Assembly: GCF_002339505.1 (NCBI RefSeq)
Contig: NZ_DDJO01000023.1
Location: 321-22,759 of the forward strand
Direction: 5' to 3'
DNA length: 22,439 bases
Source: Corynebacterium sp. UBA2622
GTDB lineage: Bacteria > Actinomycetota > Actinomycetes > Mycobacteriales > Mycobacteriaceae
Shown here: piece after piece, positions 6,360 to 13,285 of the stretch
Numbering within the stretch: position 1 is the stretch's first letter
How the letters are laid out: each line of letters starts with the position of its first letter
The notes under the pieces: model-generated
Told to the model about the DNA's origin: nothing
Seen by the model: only the letters and a program-made list of their open reading frames with translations
Databases searched by the model: none
Position numbers and translations under genes: made by a program

Positions 6360-7520
6360 ATGAGCAGAACGCCCGATGAGCACGCCGCGGCCGTGCGCGA
6401 CCTGCTGGGCGCGCTTCCCGCGGAAACCGTGGGGCTAGCCGACGCCGCCCGCCGCCGCGCCCGACTCGCGGCCGCGGTGGTGGCCAGGGAGGACCAGCCG
6501 CGCTTCGACAACTCCCAGATGGACGGCTACGCCACCTCCCTGCTCGGGGAGCGCGCGGCGGTGGCCGGCCCGACCGTCCCGGCGGGCTCGGACCCCGATG
6601 CCCTCTACCCTCACGGCCTGGGAGGGGCGGCCGCGCCCGTCATGACCGGGGCGATGCTTCCCGCGGGCACCCGCGCCGTCGTCCCCGTGGAGACGTGCGC
6701 CCCCGACTCCTTCGTCGCCGAGGGCGAGCCGGTGCACCTCCCCGCGGCGGGCGCGGGCCAGTTCGTGCGCCCCGCGGGCTCCGACATCCGCGCCGGTGAC
6801 ACCCTCGCCCCCGCGGGCGCGGAGATCACCCCGGCCCTTTTCGGGGCCCTCGTGGCCCAGGGCCTTGAAGAGGTTAAGGTGCGGCGGCGGGCGCGCATCC
6901 TCCTGGTCACCGGGGGCGCGGAGGTCTCCGGCACCGGTGCAGCCGCGATCCGCGACACCAACGGGCCCATGCTCGAGGTTCTCGCGCACCGCCACGGCAT
7001 CGGAGTTGCGGGGCGGGTGGCCACCGACGACGACCCGGCCGCGCTGCGTGGGGCGCTGGAGCGCGCCATCGGTGAGACGCGCCCCGACGCGGTGGTGACC
7101 TCCGGCGGGATCAGCCACGGCCGCTTCGAGGTCGTCCGCCAGGTGCTCGCCGACGGCTGGTACGGCCACGTTGCGCAGCAGCCGGGCGGCCCGCAGGGGC
7201 TCTCGCACCTCGGGGACGTCCCCGTGATCAGCCTGCCGGGCAACCCGGTGTCCACCCTGGTCAGCTTCCGCCTCTACGTCGCGCCCTTCCTGGGCCACGC
7301 GCCCGATCCCCTCCTCGCGCCCCTTGCCGCGGAGATTACCGGCCTGGAGGGGCGCGACCAGTTCCTGCGCGGACGGGTGGGTGCCGGGGGGTCGGTGGAG
7401 GCCGTTGGCAAACCCGGATCCCACCTCCTCGCGCAGGCTGGGCCCGCGACCTGCCTCATCCGGATCCCGGCGGGCACCACGGTCCCCGCCGGTTCCCTCG
7501 CGCGGGTCTACCCCCTATAA
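6360..7520 (+). CDS. Molybdopterin molybdotransferase MoeA-like protein, paralogue 2 (diverged)
   Basis: Second MoeA-family protein, 386 aa from the ATG at 6360, 7 nt after a TAGGGT -10 element. Conserved features are NSQMDGYAT (Asp55), PVMTGAMLPAG (Thr96), RPAGSDIRAGD (Asp142), DTNGPML, TDDDPAALR (Asp224), TSGGISHG and LPGNPVSTL. Several catalytic positions differ from E. coli MoeA: STGDEL has become VTGGAEV, the Asp259 equivalent is Glu257, Lys275 is His270 and Lys279 is Gln274. It may therefore be a specialised MoeA, or it may work with paralogue 1, which has lost a different set of residues. The mog-type gene starts 12 nt downstream, so both probably lie in one operon running to moeB. The family call is firm; the exact role is open. 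Confidence 0.88.
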   Translation: MSRTPDEHAAAVRDLLGALPAETVGLADAARRRARLAAAVVAREDQPRFDNSQMDGYATSLLGERAAVAGPTVPAGSDPDALYPHGLGGAAAPVMTGAMLPAGTRAVVPVETCAPDSFVAEGEPVHLPAAGAGQFVRPAGSDIRAGDTLAPAGAEITPALFGALVAQGLEEVKVRRRARILLVTGGAEVSGTGAAAIRDTNGPMLEVLAHRHGIGVAGRVATDDDPAALRGALERAIGETRPDAVVTSGGISHGRFEVVRQVLADGWYGHVAQQPGGPQGLSHLGDVPVISLPGNPVSTLVSFRLYVAPFLGHAPDPLLAPLAAEITGLEGRDQFLRGRVGAGGSVEAVGKPGSHLLAQAGPATCLIRIPAGTTVPAGSLARVYPL

Positions 7521-7532
7521 AGTGTGCGTGAT

Positions 7533-8006
7533 ATGAGAACCGCACGCGTGATTGTCGCCTCCACACGGGCCGCCGAGGGCGTCTACAAGGACCGCTCGGG
7601 CGCCGCCGCCGTCGAGTTCCTGCGCTCCCGGGGCTTCGACACCCCGGACGCAACCATCGTGGCCGACGCCGGGATCGCCAGCGCCGTGCGCGAGGCCCTG
7701 GCCGCCCAGCCCGCGGTCCTGCTCACCTCCGGCGGGACGGGCATCACCCCGGACGATCTCACCATCGAGGTGGTCCAGCCGCTGCTGGACAAGGAGCTCC
7801 CCGGGGTGGTCCAGGCCTTCTGGAGCAGGGGCCTGGAGAGCACCCCCACCGCGGTGCTCTCCCGCGCCGTCGCAGGGATCTCCGGGGAGACCTTCGTGAT
7901 GACGCTCCCCGGCTCCCTGGGCGGGGTCAAGGACGGGTGCGCGGCCCTCGACCCCATCCTCGGCCACATCATGGACCTCATGGAGGGCTCGCGTGGCCAC
8001 GAGTAG
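7533..8006 (+). CDS. mog: Molybdopterin adenylyltransferase, MogA/MoaB family
   Basis: Adenylates molybdopterin to give the activated substrate that MoeA uses for metal insertion. Hallmarks are VLLTSGGTGITPDDLTIE, matching the family's TTGGTG...RD pterin-binding loop (the last pair reads PDD), and LPGSLGGVKDG near the C-terminus. The ATG at 7533 gives 157 aa beginning MRTARVIVAST, as in the family. A GTG at 7524 would add MRD but lies only 2 nt after an AT-rich TATAAAGT stretch (7516-7523) that looks like a -10 region. It follows moeA2 by 12 nt and overlaps the moaE start by 14 nt. MogA and MoaB proteins are hard to separate by sequence; with MoeA beside it the adenylyltransferase role fits either. 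Confidence 0.9.
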   Translation: MRTARVIVASTRAAEGVYKDRSGAAAVEFLRSRGFDTPDATIVADAGIASAVREALAAQPAVLLTSGGTGITPDDLTIEVVQPLLDKELPGVVQAFWSRGLESTPTAVLSRAVAGISGETFVMTLPGSLGGVKDGCAALDPILGHIMDLMEGSRGHE

Positions 8007-8457
8007 CGACCCGGGCTACGTCACCGACCAGACCGGGCAGGTCACCGGAACTGCGGTCACCGCCGCCCCGCTCGAGCCGCTCATCCACGCCGCCGCCCGC
8101 GACACCATGACAGACGCGATGGGGGCGCTCGTCCGCTTCGAGGGCGTGGTGCGCGACCACGACGGCGGGCAGCCCGTCGCCGCCCTGAGCTACGAGGCGC
8201 ACCCCACGGCCGCCGCCGAACTGGGGCGCGTGGCCAGCGAGGTCGCCGCCGCCCACCCCGTGCGCGTGTGGGCGGCCCACCGCACGGGAGACGTGGCCAT
8301 CGGCGAGGTGGCCTTCGCCGTCATCGTCGCCGCCGCCCACCGACGCGAGGCCTTCGCCGCCTGCGAGGAGATCACCGACCGCGTCAAGGCCGAGGTGCCC
8401 CTGTGGAAGGAACAGGACCTCGCCGACGGCACGACCCAGTGGGTCGGAGTTGAGTAA
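7993..8457 (+). CDS. moaE: Molybdopterin synthase catalytic subunit MoaE
   Basis: Large subunit of molybdopterin synthase, which uses MoaD thiocarboxylate to put two sulfurs on cPMP. It is 154 aa from the GTG at 7993, preceded by GGAGGG at 7982-7987. Family motifs are ALVRFEGVVRDHDGG, LSYEAH, AAHRTGDVAIGE, AAAHRREAF and DRVKAEVPLWKEQ. Lys132 and Lys139 correspond by eye to the catalytic lysines 119 and 126 of E. coli MoaE. A 20-residue N-terminal extension precedes the core. The gene overlaps the end of mog by 14 nt and the start of moeB by 8 nt, so the three are probably translationally coupled. Its partner moaD lies 1.7 kb away on the opposite strand. Confidence 0.94.
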   Translation: MATSSDPGYVTDQTGQVTGTAVTAAPLEPLIHAAARDTMTDAMGALVRFEGVVRDHDGGQPVAALSYEAHPTAAAELGRVASEVAAAHPVRVWAAHRTGDVAIGEVAFAVIVAAAHRREAFAACEEITDRVKAEVPLWKEQDLADGTTQWVGVE

Positions 8458-9472
8458 CCCCCGCTACGCCCGCCAGGTCGCGCTGACGGGGCCGGAGGCG
8501 CAGGACAGGCTCACCCGGGCCCACGTGGCCGTCGTCGGTGCCGGCGGCCTGGGCTCCCCCGCTCTGCTCTACCTGGCCGGGGCCGGGGTGGGGCGCCTCA
8601 CTGTCATCGACGACGACACCGTCGAGCTGAGCAACCTCCACCGGCAGGTGGTCCACTCCACCCCGGGGATCGGGCGGCCAAAGGCGGCCTCGGCCCGGGA
8701 CCGGCTTCGGGAGCTGAACCCGGAGGTGCGCGTGCGGGCCGTCGAGAAGCGACTGACCTGGCCGGACGCGGTCGCCATCCTGGCCGGGGCGGATGTCGTA
8801 GTCGACGGCAGCGACAACTTCGACACCCGCCACATAGCCTCCCATGCCGCCGCGCGCCTCGGGGTTCCCCACGTCTGGGGCTCGATCCTCGGCCACGAGG
8901 CGCAGCTGTCCGTGTTCTGGGCCGGCCGCGGGCCCGTCTACGAGGACCTCTTCCCCGCCCCGCCCGCGCCGGGCAGCGTGCCCTCGTGCGCGCAGGCCGG
9001 GGTGCTCGGCCCGCTTGTGGGCATGGTCGGCTCCGCCATGGCGATGGAGACCCTCAAGCTCATCACAGGCGTGGGCACGCCGCTGATCGGCCGCCTGGCC
9101 TACCTCGACTCGCTCGCCCCCACCTGGGAGGAGGTTCCCCTTACCGCCGACCCCGCGGTGGCCGAGCGCGTGCTTCGCGACGCCCCACCCCACGGCCCGG
9201 CAGAGGTCGGCGCCATTGCCGAGGGCGCCACAGTGATCGACGTGCGCGAGACGGAGGAATTCGAGACCTCCCACCTGCCCGGCTCCGTCAACGCCCCGCT
9301 GAGCGCGATCCTGGCCGGGCTCACCCCGCCCGAGGCGGAGAACGGTGCGGTGCTCGTGTGCGCCCGGGGGACACGCTCGGCGCAGGCCGTGGACGTGCTG
9401 GGGCGCCGGGGCGCGACCGGCCTGGCCAGCCTGCGCGGCGGGCTGGAGGGCCTCGGCGTTCTGCCGGGCTGA
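8450..9472 (+). CDS. moeB: MoaD-adenylating enzyme with rhodanese domain (MoeB/MoeZ type)
   Basis: E1-like enzyme that adenylates the MoaD C-terminus; the attached rhodanese domain can deliver sulfur. Residues 1-235 are the ThiF/MoeB fold: GAGGLGSP (30-37), VIDDDTVELSNLHRQ (52-66), GRPKAA with Lys78, DGSDNFDTR (119-127) and VPSCAQAGVLG with Cys180. Residues 246-340 are a rhodanese domain with DVRETEEFETSHLPGS and the active loop CARGTRS (Cys304). Unlike E. coli MoeB, both zinc-binding CxxC pairs are gone: the first reads PVYEDLFP (162-169) and the second has no counterpart around 218-232. The start is a TTG at 8450 overlapping moaE by 8 nt, with GGAG directly abutting it. The start is the least certain part. 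At 340 aa it is shorter than many MoeZ proteins. Confidence 0.9.
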   Translation: MSNPRYARQVALTGPEAQDRLTRAHVAVVGAGGLGSPALLYLAGAGVGRLTVIDDDTVELSNLHRQVVHSTPGIGRPKAASARDRLRELNPEVRVRAVEKRLTWPDAVAILAGADVVVDGSDNFDTRHIASHAAARLGVPHVWGSILGHEAQLSVFWAGRGPVYEDLFPAPPAPGSVPSCAQAGVLGPLVGMVGSAMAMETLKLITGVGTPLIGRLAYLDSLAPTWEEVPLTADPAVAERVLRDAPPHGPAEVGAIAEGATVIDVRETEEFETSHLPGSVNAPLSAILAGLTPPEAENGAVLVCARGTRSAQAVDVLGRRGATGLASLRGGLEGLGVLPG

Positions 9473-9496
9473 GCCGGAGGCAGAATCGGGCCGGCG

Positions 9497-10426
9497 CTAG
9501 GCGTGGCTCAGCTGCGCCGTTACGGGCCCGGCGACTTCGAGGTCGATGACCCGCAGGCCCGCCTCGCGGGCCGCGTCGAGGATCTTCTCCGGGACCGGCT
9601 CCGTGCTGAGCACCAGCGCGGTCGGGCCCGCCCCGGAAAGGAAGGCTGCGTAACCGCGGTTGCGCAGGTGGTTGACCCACTCCGCCGTGACGGGCAGCAC
9701 GTCGGCGCGGTAGGTCTGGTGCAGCCGGTCGCGGGTGCCCTCCCACAGAAGCTCGGGGTGGTGCTGGATGGCCACCGTCATCACGGCCGTGCGCGAGACG
9801 TTGAAGCGGGCGTCGGTGTGCGTGACGTGGCTGGGCAGGACCTTGCGCACCGCGTTTGTCGAGGCGCGGAAGTCCGGCACCAGCGCGGTGGCGCGGATCG
9901 CGGGGTGCACCGGAACGCCGACGGCCCTGTAGGAGGGCTGGGAAACGCCGTCGACGGGCACGTCGGTCCAGGACACCACCGCACCGCCGAGCACGGAGGC
10001 GGCGGCGTTGTCCGGGTGGCCCTCGAAGGCCGACGCGAGCTGCACCACCGCGTCGGTGTCCAGGGGATTTCCCGCCAGGGTGTTCGCCGCCACGACTCCC
10101 GCGACCGCCGCCGCGGCGGAGGAGCCGAGCCCGCGGGACTGCGGGATGGCGTTGGTGCAGGTCACTCTCAACCCGGGCGCGTCCGCCCCGGCCGCGGAGA
10201 GCCCGGAGCGGATGGCCCGGACGACCAGGTGGGAGGAATCCCGCGGCAGGTCGTCGGCACCCTCGCCGAAGATCTCGACCTCGAGGCCCGAGGGGGTGAC
10301 CTCGACCTGCACGGTGTCGTAGATGCCCACGGCCAGGCCGAGGGTGTCGAAGCCCGGGCCGAGGTTCGCGGAGGAACCGGGGACGGTGACGGTGGCCGTG
10401 AGGCCGACGGGAAGTTCAGTCGCCAT
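9497..10426 (-). CDS. thrB: Homoserine kinase
   Basis: Phosphorylates L-homoserine with ATP, the step before threonine synthase. The 309-aa GHMP-family kinase has PGSSANLGPGFDTLG at residues 16-30, the ATP-binding glycine/serine loop PQSRGLGSSAAAAVAG (95-110), FEGHPDNAAASVLGG, and the C-terminal LSGAGPTALVL segment. The length matches the family. It lies 11 nt after hom on the same strand, the classical hom-thrB operon, with GGGGA upstream of the ATG. The convergent gene moeB ends 24 nt away; the short space holds only a weak GCCGG/CCGGC dyad (9473-9495), so no strong terminator is visible. Confidence 0.97.
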   Translation of the reverse strand: MATELPVGLTATVTVPGSSANLGPGFDTLGLAVGIYDTVQVEVTPSGLEVEIFGEGADDLPRDSSHLVVRAIRSGLSAAGADAPGLRVTCTNAIPQSRGLGSSAAAAVAGVVAANTLAGNPLDTDAVVQLASAFEGHPDNAAASVLGGAVVSWTDVPVDGVSQPSYRAVGVPVHPAIRATALVPDFRASTNAVRKVLPSHVTHTDARFNVSRTAVMTVAIQHHPELLWEGTRDRLHQTYRADVLPVTAEWVNHLRNRGYAAFLSGAGPTALVLSTEPVPEKILDAAREAGLRVIDLEVAGPVTAQLSHA

Positions 10427-10437
10427 GCCGGTCCCCG

Positions 10438-11790
10438 CTACGCGTCGAGGCGGATGACGGAGTTCACCGCGCGCACGTCGTCGTGTTCGCCGAGCTTGTC
10501 GACGATCGCCCGCAGGTCCTTCTCCTTCGCCATGTGCGTGACCACGATGAGGTGCGCCTCCTCGCCGGACTCCTCCTGGCGCACGGCGGAAAGCGACACC
10601 CCGGCGTCGGCGAACATGCTGGTCAGCTCGGTGAGCACGCCGACGCGGTCGTTGACGCTCATGTTGATGTGGTAGCGCGTGGACACCTCGCCGAAGTCGA
10701 CGACCCGGTAGTCGGCGTAGGGGTTCTCGGCCGGGGCGCGCCCGCCGTGGACCTTGTTGCGCGCGGCCCCGACGAGGTCGCCCAGCACCGCTGAGGCGGT
10801 GGGGGCGCCGCCCGCGCCGTTACCGTAGAACATGAGGCGCCCGGCGGCCTCGGCCTCGACGAAGATCGCGTTGTAGGACTTGTCCACGCTGGCCAGGGGG
10901 TGCTCGTTGGACACCAGCGTGGGGTGCACGCGGGCGTTGACGCCGGTGGTGTTGCCCTCGGCGTCGACCAAGCGCTCACAGATGGCCAAAAGCTTGATGG
11001 TTTCGTCCGAGGCCTTCGCCGCGGCGATGTCGTCGGCGGTGATCCGGGTGATCCCCTCGCAGTAGACGTCGTCGTAGGTCACGCGGGTGTGGAAGCCCAT
11101 GGAGGCGAGGATGGCCGCCTTCGAGGCGGCGTCGTGGCCCTCCACATCGGCGGTCGGGTCCGCCTCCGCGTAGCCCAACCGGGTCGCCTCGGCGAGCGCG
11201 TCCTCGTAGCTCATGCCCGTGGTGGTCATCGCGTCGAGGATGAAGTTGGTGGTCCCGTTGACGATGCCGGAGATGCGGTTGACCTGGTCACCCGCGAGCG
11301 AGCGGCGCAGCATGCCCACGACGGGGATGGCGGCGGCGACCGCCGCCTCGTAGTAGAGGTCCACGCCGGCTTCGTTGGCGGCCTCGGAGAGCTCGTCGGC
11401 GTGGGCGGCGACGAGCGCCTTGTTGGCCGTGACCACGGACTTGCCGTTCTTCAGGGCCTCCAGCACGAGCTCGCGCGGGTAGTCGATCCCGCCGATCAGC
11501 TCGACGACGACGTCGATGTCCCCGCGGGAGATCAGGCTGCGCGCGTCGTCGGTGAGCTCGATGCCCTGCACCTCGGGAGCGTCGCGGTGCTTGTCCAGGT
11601 TGGACACCGCGACCCCGCGCACCTCGATGCGCCCGCCGATGCGGTGGGCGAGGTTGTCGGAGAATTCGTGGATGAGGCGCAGCACCTCGGTGCCGACGGT
11701 GCCCTTGCCGAGGATGGCCACGCCGACCGCCTCGCCAATCCCCTTGCCGGGGTAGTTGCCGTTCCGGTCTTCGGCATGTGTCGCAGTCAT
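10438..11790 (-). CDS. hom: Homoserine dehydrogenase with C-terminal ACT domain
   Basis: Reduces aspartate semialdehyde to homoserine, the branch point toward threonine, isoleucine and methionine. The 450-aa protein has an N-terminal NAD(P)-binding fold (GKGTVG, residues 28-33), VTANKAL with Lys124, the catalytic region SGIVNGTTNFILDAM and YAEADPTADVEGHDAASK, and an ACT regulatory domain in roughly the last 85 residues (DRVGVLTELTSMFADAGVSLSAVRQEE). The ACT domain is the site of threonine feedback in corynebacterial enzymes (family knowledge). The ATG follows GGAG with 3 nt between. thrB follows after 11 nt. The upstream leader carries unusual tandem repeats, listed separately. Confidence 0.97.
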   Translation of the reverse strand: MTATHAEDRNGNYPGKGIGEAVGVAILGKGTVGTEVLRLIHEFSDNLAHRIGGRIEVRGVAVSNLDKHRDAPEVQGIELTDDARSLISRGDIDVVVELIGGIDYPRELVLEALKNGKSVVTANKALVAAHADELSEAANEAGVDLYYEAAVAAAIPVVGMLRRSLAGDQVNRISGIVNGTTNFILDAMTTTGMSYEDALAEATRLGYAEADPTADVEGHDAASKAAILASMGFHTRVTYDDVYCEGITRITADDIAAAKASDETIKLLAICERLVDAEGNTTGVNARVHPTLVSNEHPLASVDKSYNAIFVEAEAAGRLMFYGNGAGGAPTASAVLGDLVGAARNKVHGGRAPAENPYADYRVVDFGEVSTRYHINMSVNDRVGVLTELTSMFADAGVSLSAVRQEESGEEAHLIVVTHMAKEKDLRAIVDKLGEHDDVRAVNSVIRLDA

Positions 11791-11834
11791 GGTCTCCGGG
11801 TGCTCCTGTCGTTGCGGTCTCGGTGTGTTCGTGC

Positions 11835-11873
11835 GGTGCTGGTGCGCGGTGCTGGTGCGTGGTGCTGGTGCGT
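11835..11873. repeat. Three 13-bp tandem repeats in the hom leader
   Basis: Units GGTGCTGGTGCGC (11835-11847), GGTGCTGGTGCGT (11848-11860) and GGTGCTGGTGCGT (11861-11873) lie back to back, with one base difference, and degenerate copies flank them. On the hom coding strand the unit reads ACGCACCAGCACC, so the leader RNA is rich in A and C and poor in structure. Thirteen is not a multiple of three and no start codon opens a leader peptide here. Confidence 0.9.
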
Positions 11874-11885
11874 GGGCCGTGCTGT

Positions 11886-11906
11886 TCCCCAGGGTGTCCC
11901 CAGGGT
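11886..11906. repeat. Two 11-bp direct repeats in the hom leader
   Basis: TCCCCAGGGT occurs at 11886-11895 and 11897-11906, one helical turn apart. On the hom strand it reads ACCCTGGGGA twice and lies just downstream of the candidate -10 element. Paired sites at 11-bp spacing are typical of protein binding, but no known regulator motif was recognised. Confidence 0.7.
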
Positions 11907-11913
11907 ACCGCCC

Positions 11914-11919
11914 AGCCTA
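11914..11919 (-). promoter_or_regulatory. Candidate hom -10 element
   Basis: On the reverse strand TAGGCT fits TANNNT and lies in the 154-nt gap between lysA and hom, followed by a second TANNNT hexamer, TACCCT. It would give a leader of roughly 115 nt containing both repeat sets. The -35 region is AT-rich (AATAAAAG) but not a clear match. Confidence 0.4.
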
Positions 11920-11944
11920 TGCAGCCGGGGTACTTTTATTCGCT

Positions 11945-13285
11945 TCAGTACTCCCGGGCCAGGATGTCCTCCACGGTCTCCCGTCGCACCATCGGGGTGA
12001 CCCTCCCGCAGCGCACGGAGACGACGGCGGGGCGGCCGAAGGAGTTGTAGTTCGAGCCCATGGAGTAGCAGTACGCCCCTGTCGCGGCCAGGGCGATGAG
12101 GTCGCCGCTGGCGATGTCGTCCGGCCAGGCGGCGTCGTTGATCAGGATGTCGCCCGACTCGCAGTGGGAACCCACCAGGCGGGTTTCCACCGGCTCGCCC
12201 TCCGTGAAGCGGTTGACCACCCGCCCGTCGTAGGCGGCCTCGTAGAGCGACGGGCGGATGTTGTCGCTCATGCCGCCGTCGACGGCGATGTAACGGCGCG
12301 TGGTGGTGTACGAGGTGTGCACGTCCTTGACGATGCCCGCCGAGTACACCGTCACCGTCGACGGCCCGGCGATCGCGCGCCCCGGCTCCACCACCACGGT
12401 CGGGGCGGGGATGCCGAGCTCGTCCGCGACGTTGCGCACCTCGCGCAGCAGGTCGGACGCGATGGCCGCGACGTCGAGCGGCTCCTCGTCCGGGGTGTAG
12501 GCGATGCCGTAGCCGCCGCCGAGGTCGAGGTACTCGAGTGCGATGCCGCGCTCCTCCCACACCCGGCGGTACAGCTTGAGCACGCGCTCGGCCGCCAGCT
12601 TGAAGCCCTCGGCGTCGAAGACCTGGGAGCCGACGTGGCAGTGCAGGCCCGTCAGGGCGAGGTTGCTGGACTCGATCGCGTCCACAGCCGCCTGGAAAGC
12701 CGAACCCGAGGCCAGCGAGAGGCCGAATTTCTGGTCCTCGTGGCTGGTGGCGATGAACTCGTGGGTGTGCGCGTCCACGCCCGGCTTGGCGCGCACGAAG
12801 ACCTCCTGGACCTTCCCGCACTCGGCCGCGACGGCGTTGAGCTCGGCGAGCTCCTGGTGGGAGTCGATCACCACGTGGCCCACGCCGGATTCCACGCACA
12901 GGCGCAGGAAGGAGTCCGACTTGTTGTTGCCGTGAACAGTGATGCGCTCGGCCGGGAAATCCGCAGCCAGCGCGATGAGCAGCTCGTTCTCGCTGGCCAC
13001 GTCGAGGGCGAGGCCCTCCTCGTCCACCCAGCGCGCGATCTGGCGGGTGAGGAACGCCTTGGAGGCGTAGTGCACGTTGGCGGGGCCGTCGAAGGCGCGG
13101 CCCATGTCGCGGCAGCGGGAGCGGAAGTCGTCCTCGTCCACCACCATGACCGGCGTGCCGTATTCCTCCACGATCTCCGGCAGGGGCACACCCGCGATGG
13201 TGACCACCCCGTCCTCCTGGCGTGCGGCACCGCGCGGCCAGACGTGGGCGGGCAGGTCGTTGAAGTTCGTCGTGCGCAGCACCAC
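11945..13285 (-). CDS. lysA: Diaminopimelate decarboxylase
   Basis: Last step of lysine synthesis: PLP-dependent decarboxylation of meso-diaminopimelate. The 446-aa product has the fold type III barrel with the PLP lysine in VHYASKAF (Lys76), HCHVGSQVFD (about 215-224), the phosphate loop DLGGGYG (254-260), EPGRAIAG (300-307), the CESGD active-site segment (Cys375) and the C-terminal MGSNYNSFGRP. The start is a GTG at 13285 that directly abuts the argS TAA (no spacer), with GAGAGG inside the end of argS as the likely ribosome-binding site. This argS-lysA arrangement matches the operon known from C. glutamicum. The N-terminal NFNDLPAHVWPR also matches corynebacterial LysA. Confidence 0.97.
   Translation of the reverse strand: MVLRTTNFNDLPAHVWPRGAARQEDGVVTIAGVPLPEIVEEYGTPVMVVDEDDFRSRCRDMGRAFDGPANVHYASKAFLTRQIARWVDEEGLALDVASENELLIALAADFPAERITVHGNNKSDSFLRLCVESGVGHVVIDSHQELAELNAVAAECGKVQEVFVRAKPGVDAHTHEFIATSHEDQKFGLSLASGSAFQAAVDAIESSNLALTGLHCHVGSQVFDAEGFKLAAERVLKLYRRVWEERGIALEYLDLGGGYGIAYTPDEEPLDVAAIASDLLREVRNVADELGIPAPTVVVEPGRAIAGPSTVTVYSAGIVKDVHTSYTTTRRYIAVDGGMSDNIRPSLYEAAYDGRVVNRFTEGEPVETRLVGSHCESGDILINDAAWPDDIASGDLIALAATGAYCYSMGSNYNSFGRPAVVSVRCGRVTPMVRRETVEDILAREY

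Noticed and set aside
9473..9496. Terminator between convergent moeB and thrB
   Set aside because: Only a 5-bp GCCGG/CCGGC dyad with a 13-nt loop is present; too weak to list as a feature.
11831..11880. CRISPR-like array in the hom leader
   Set aside because: The units are contiguous 13-mers without spacers and there are no cas genes.
11791..11944. A threonine/isoleucine leader peptide attenuator ahead of hom
   Set aside because: Thr codons occur in one frame because of the ACC-rich repeats, but there is no start codon with a ribosome-binding site and no clear terminator hairpin.
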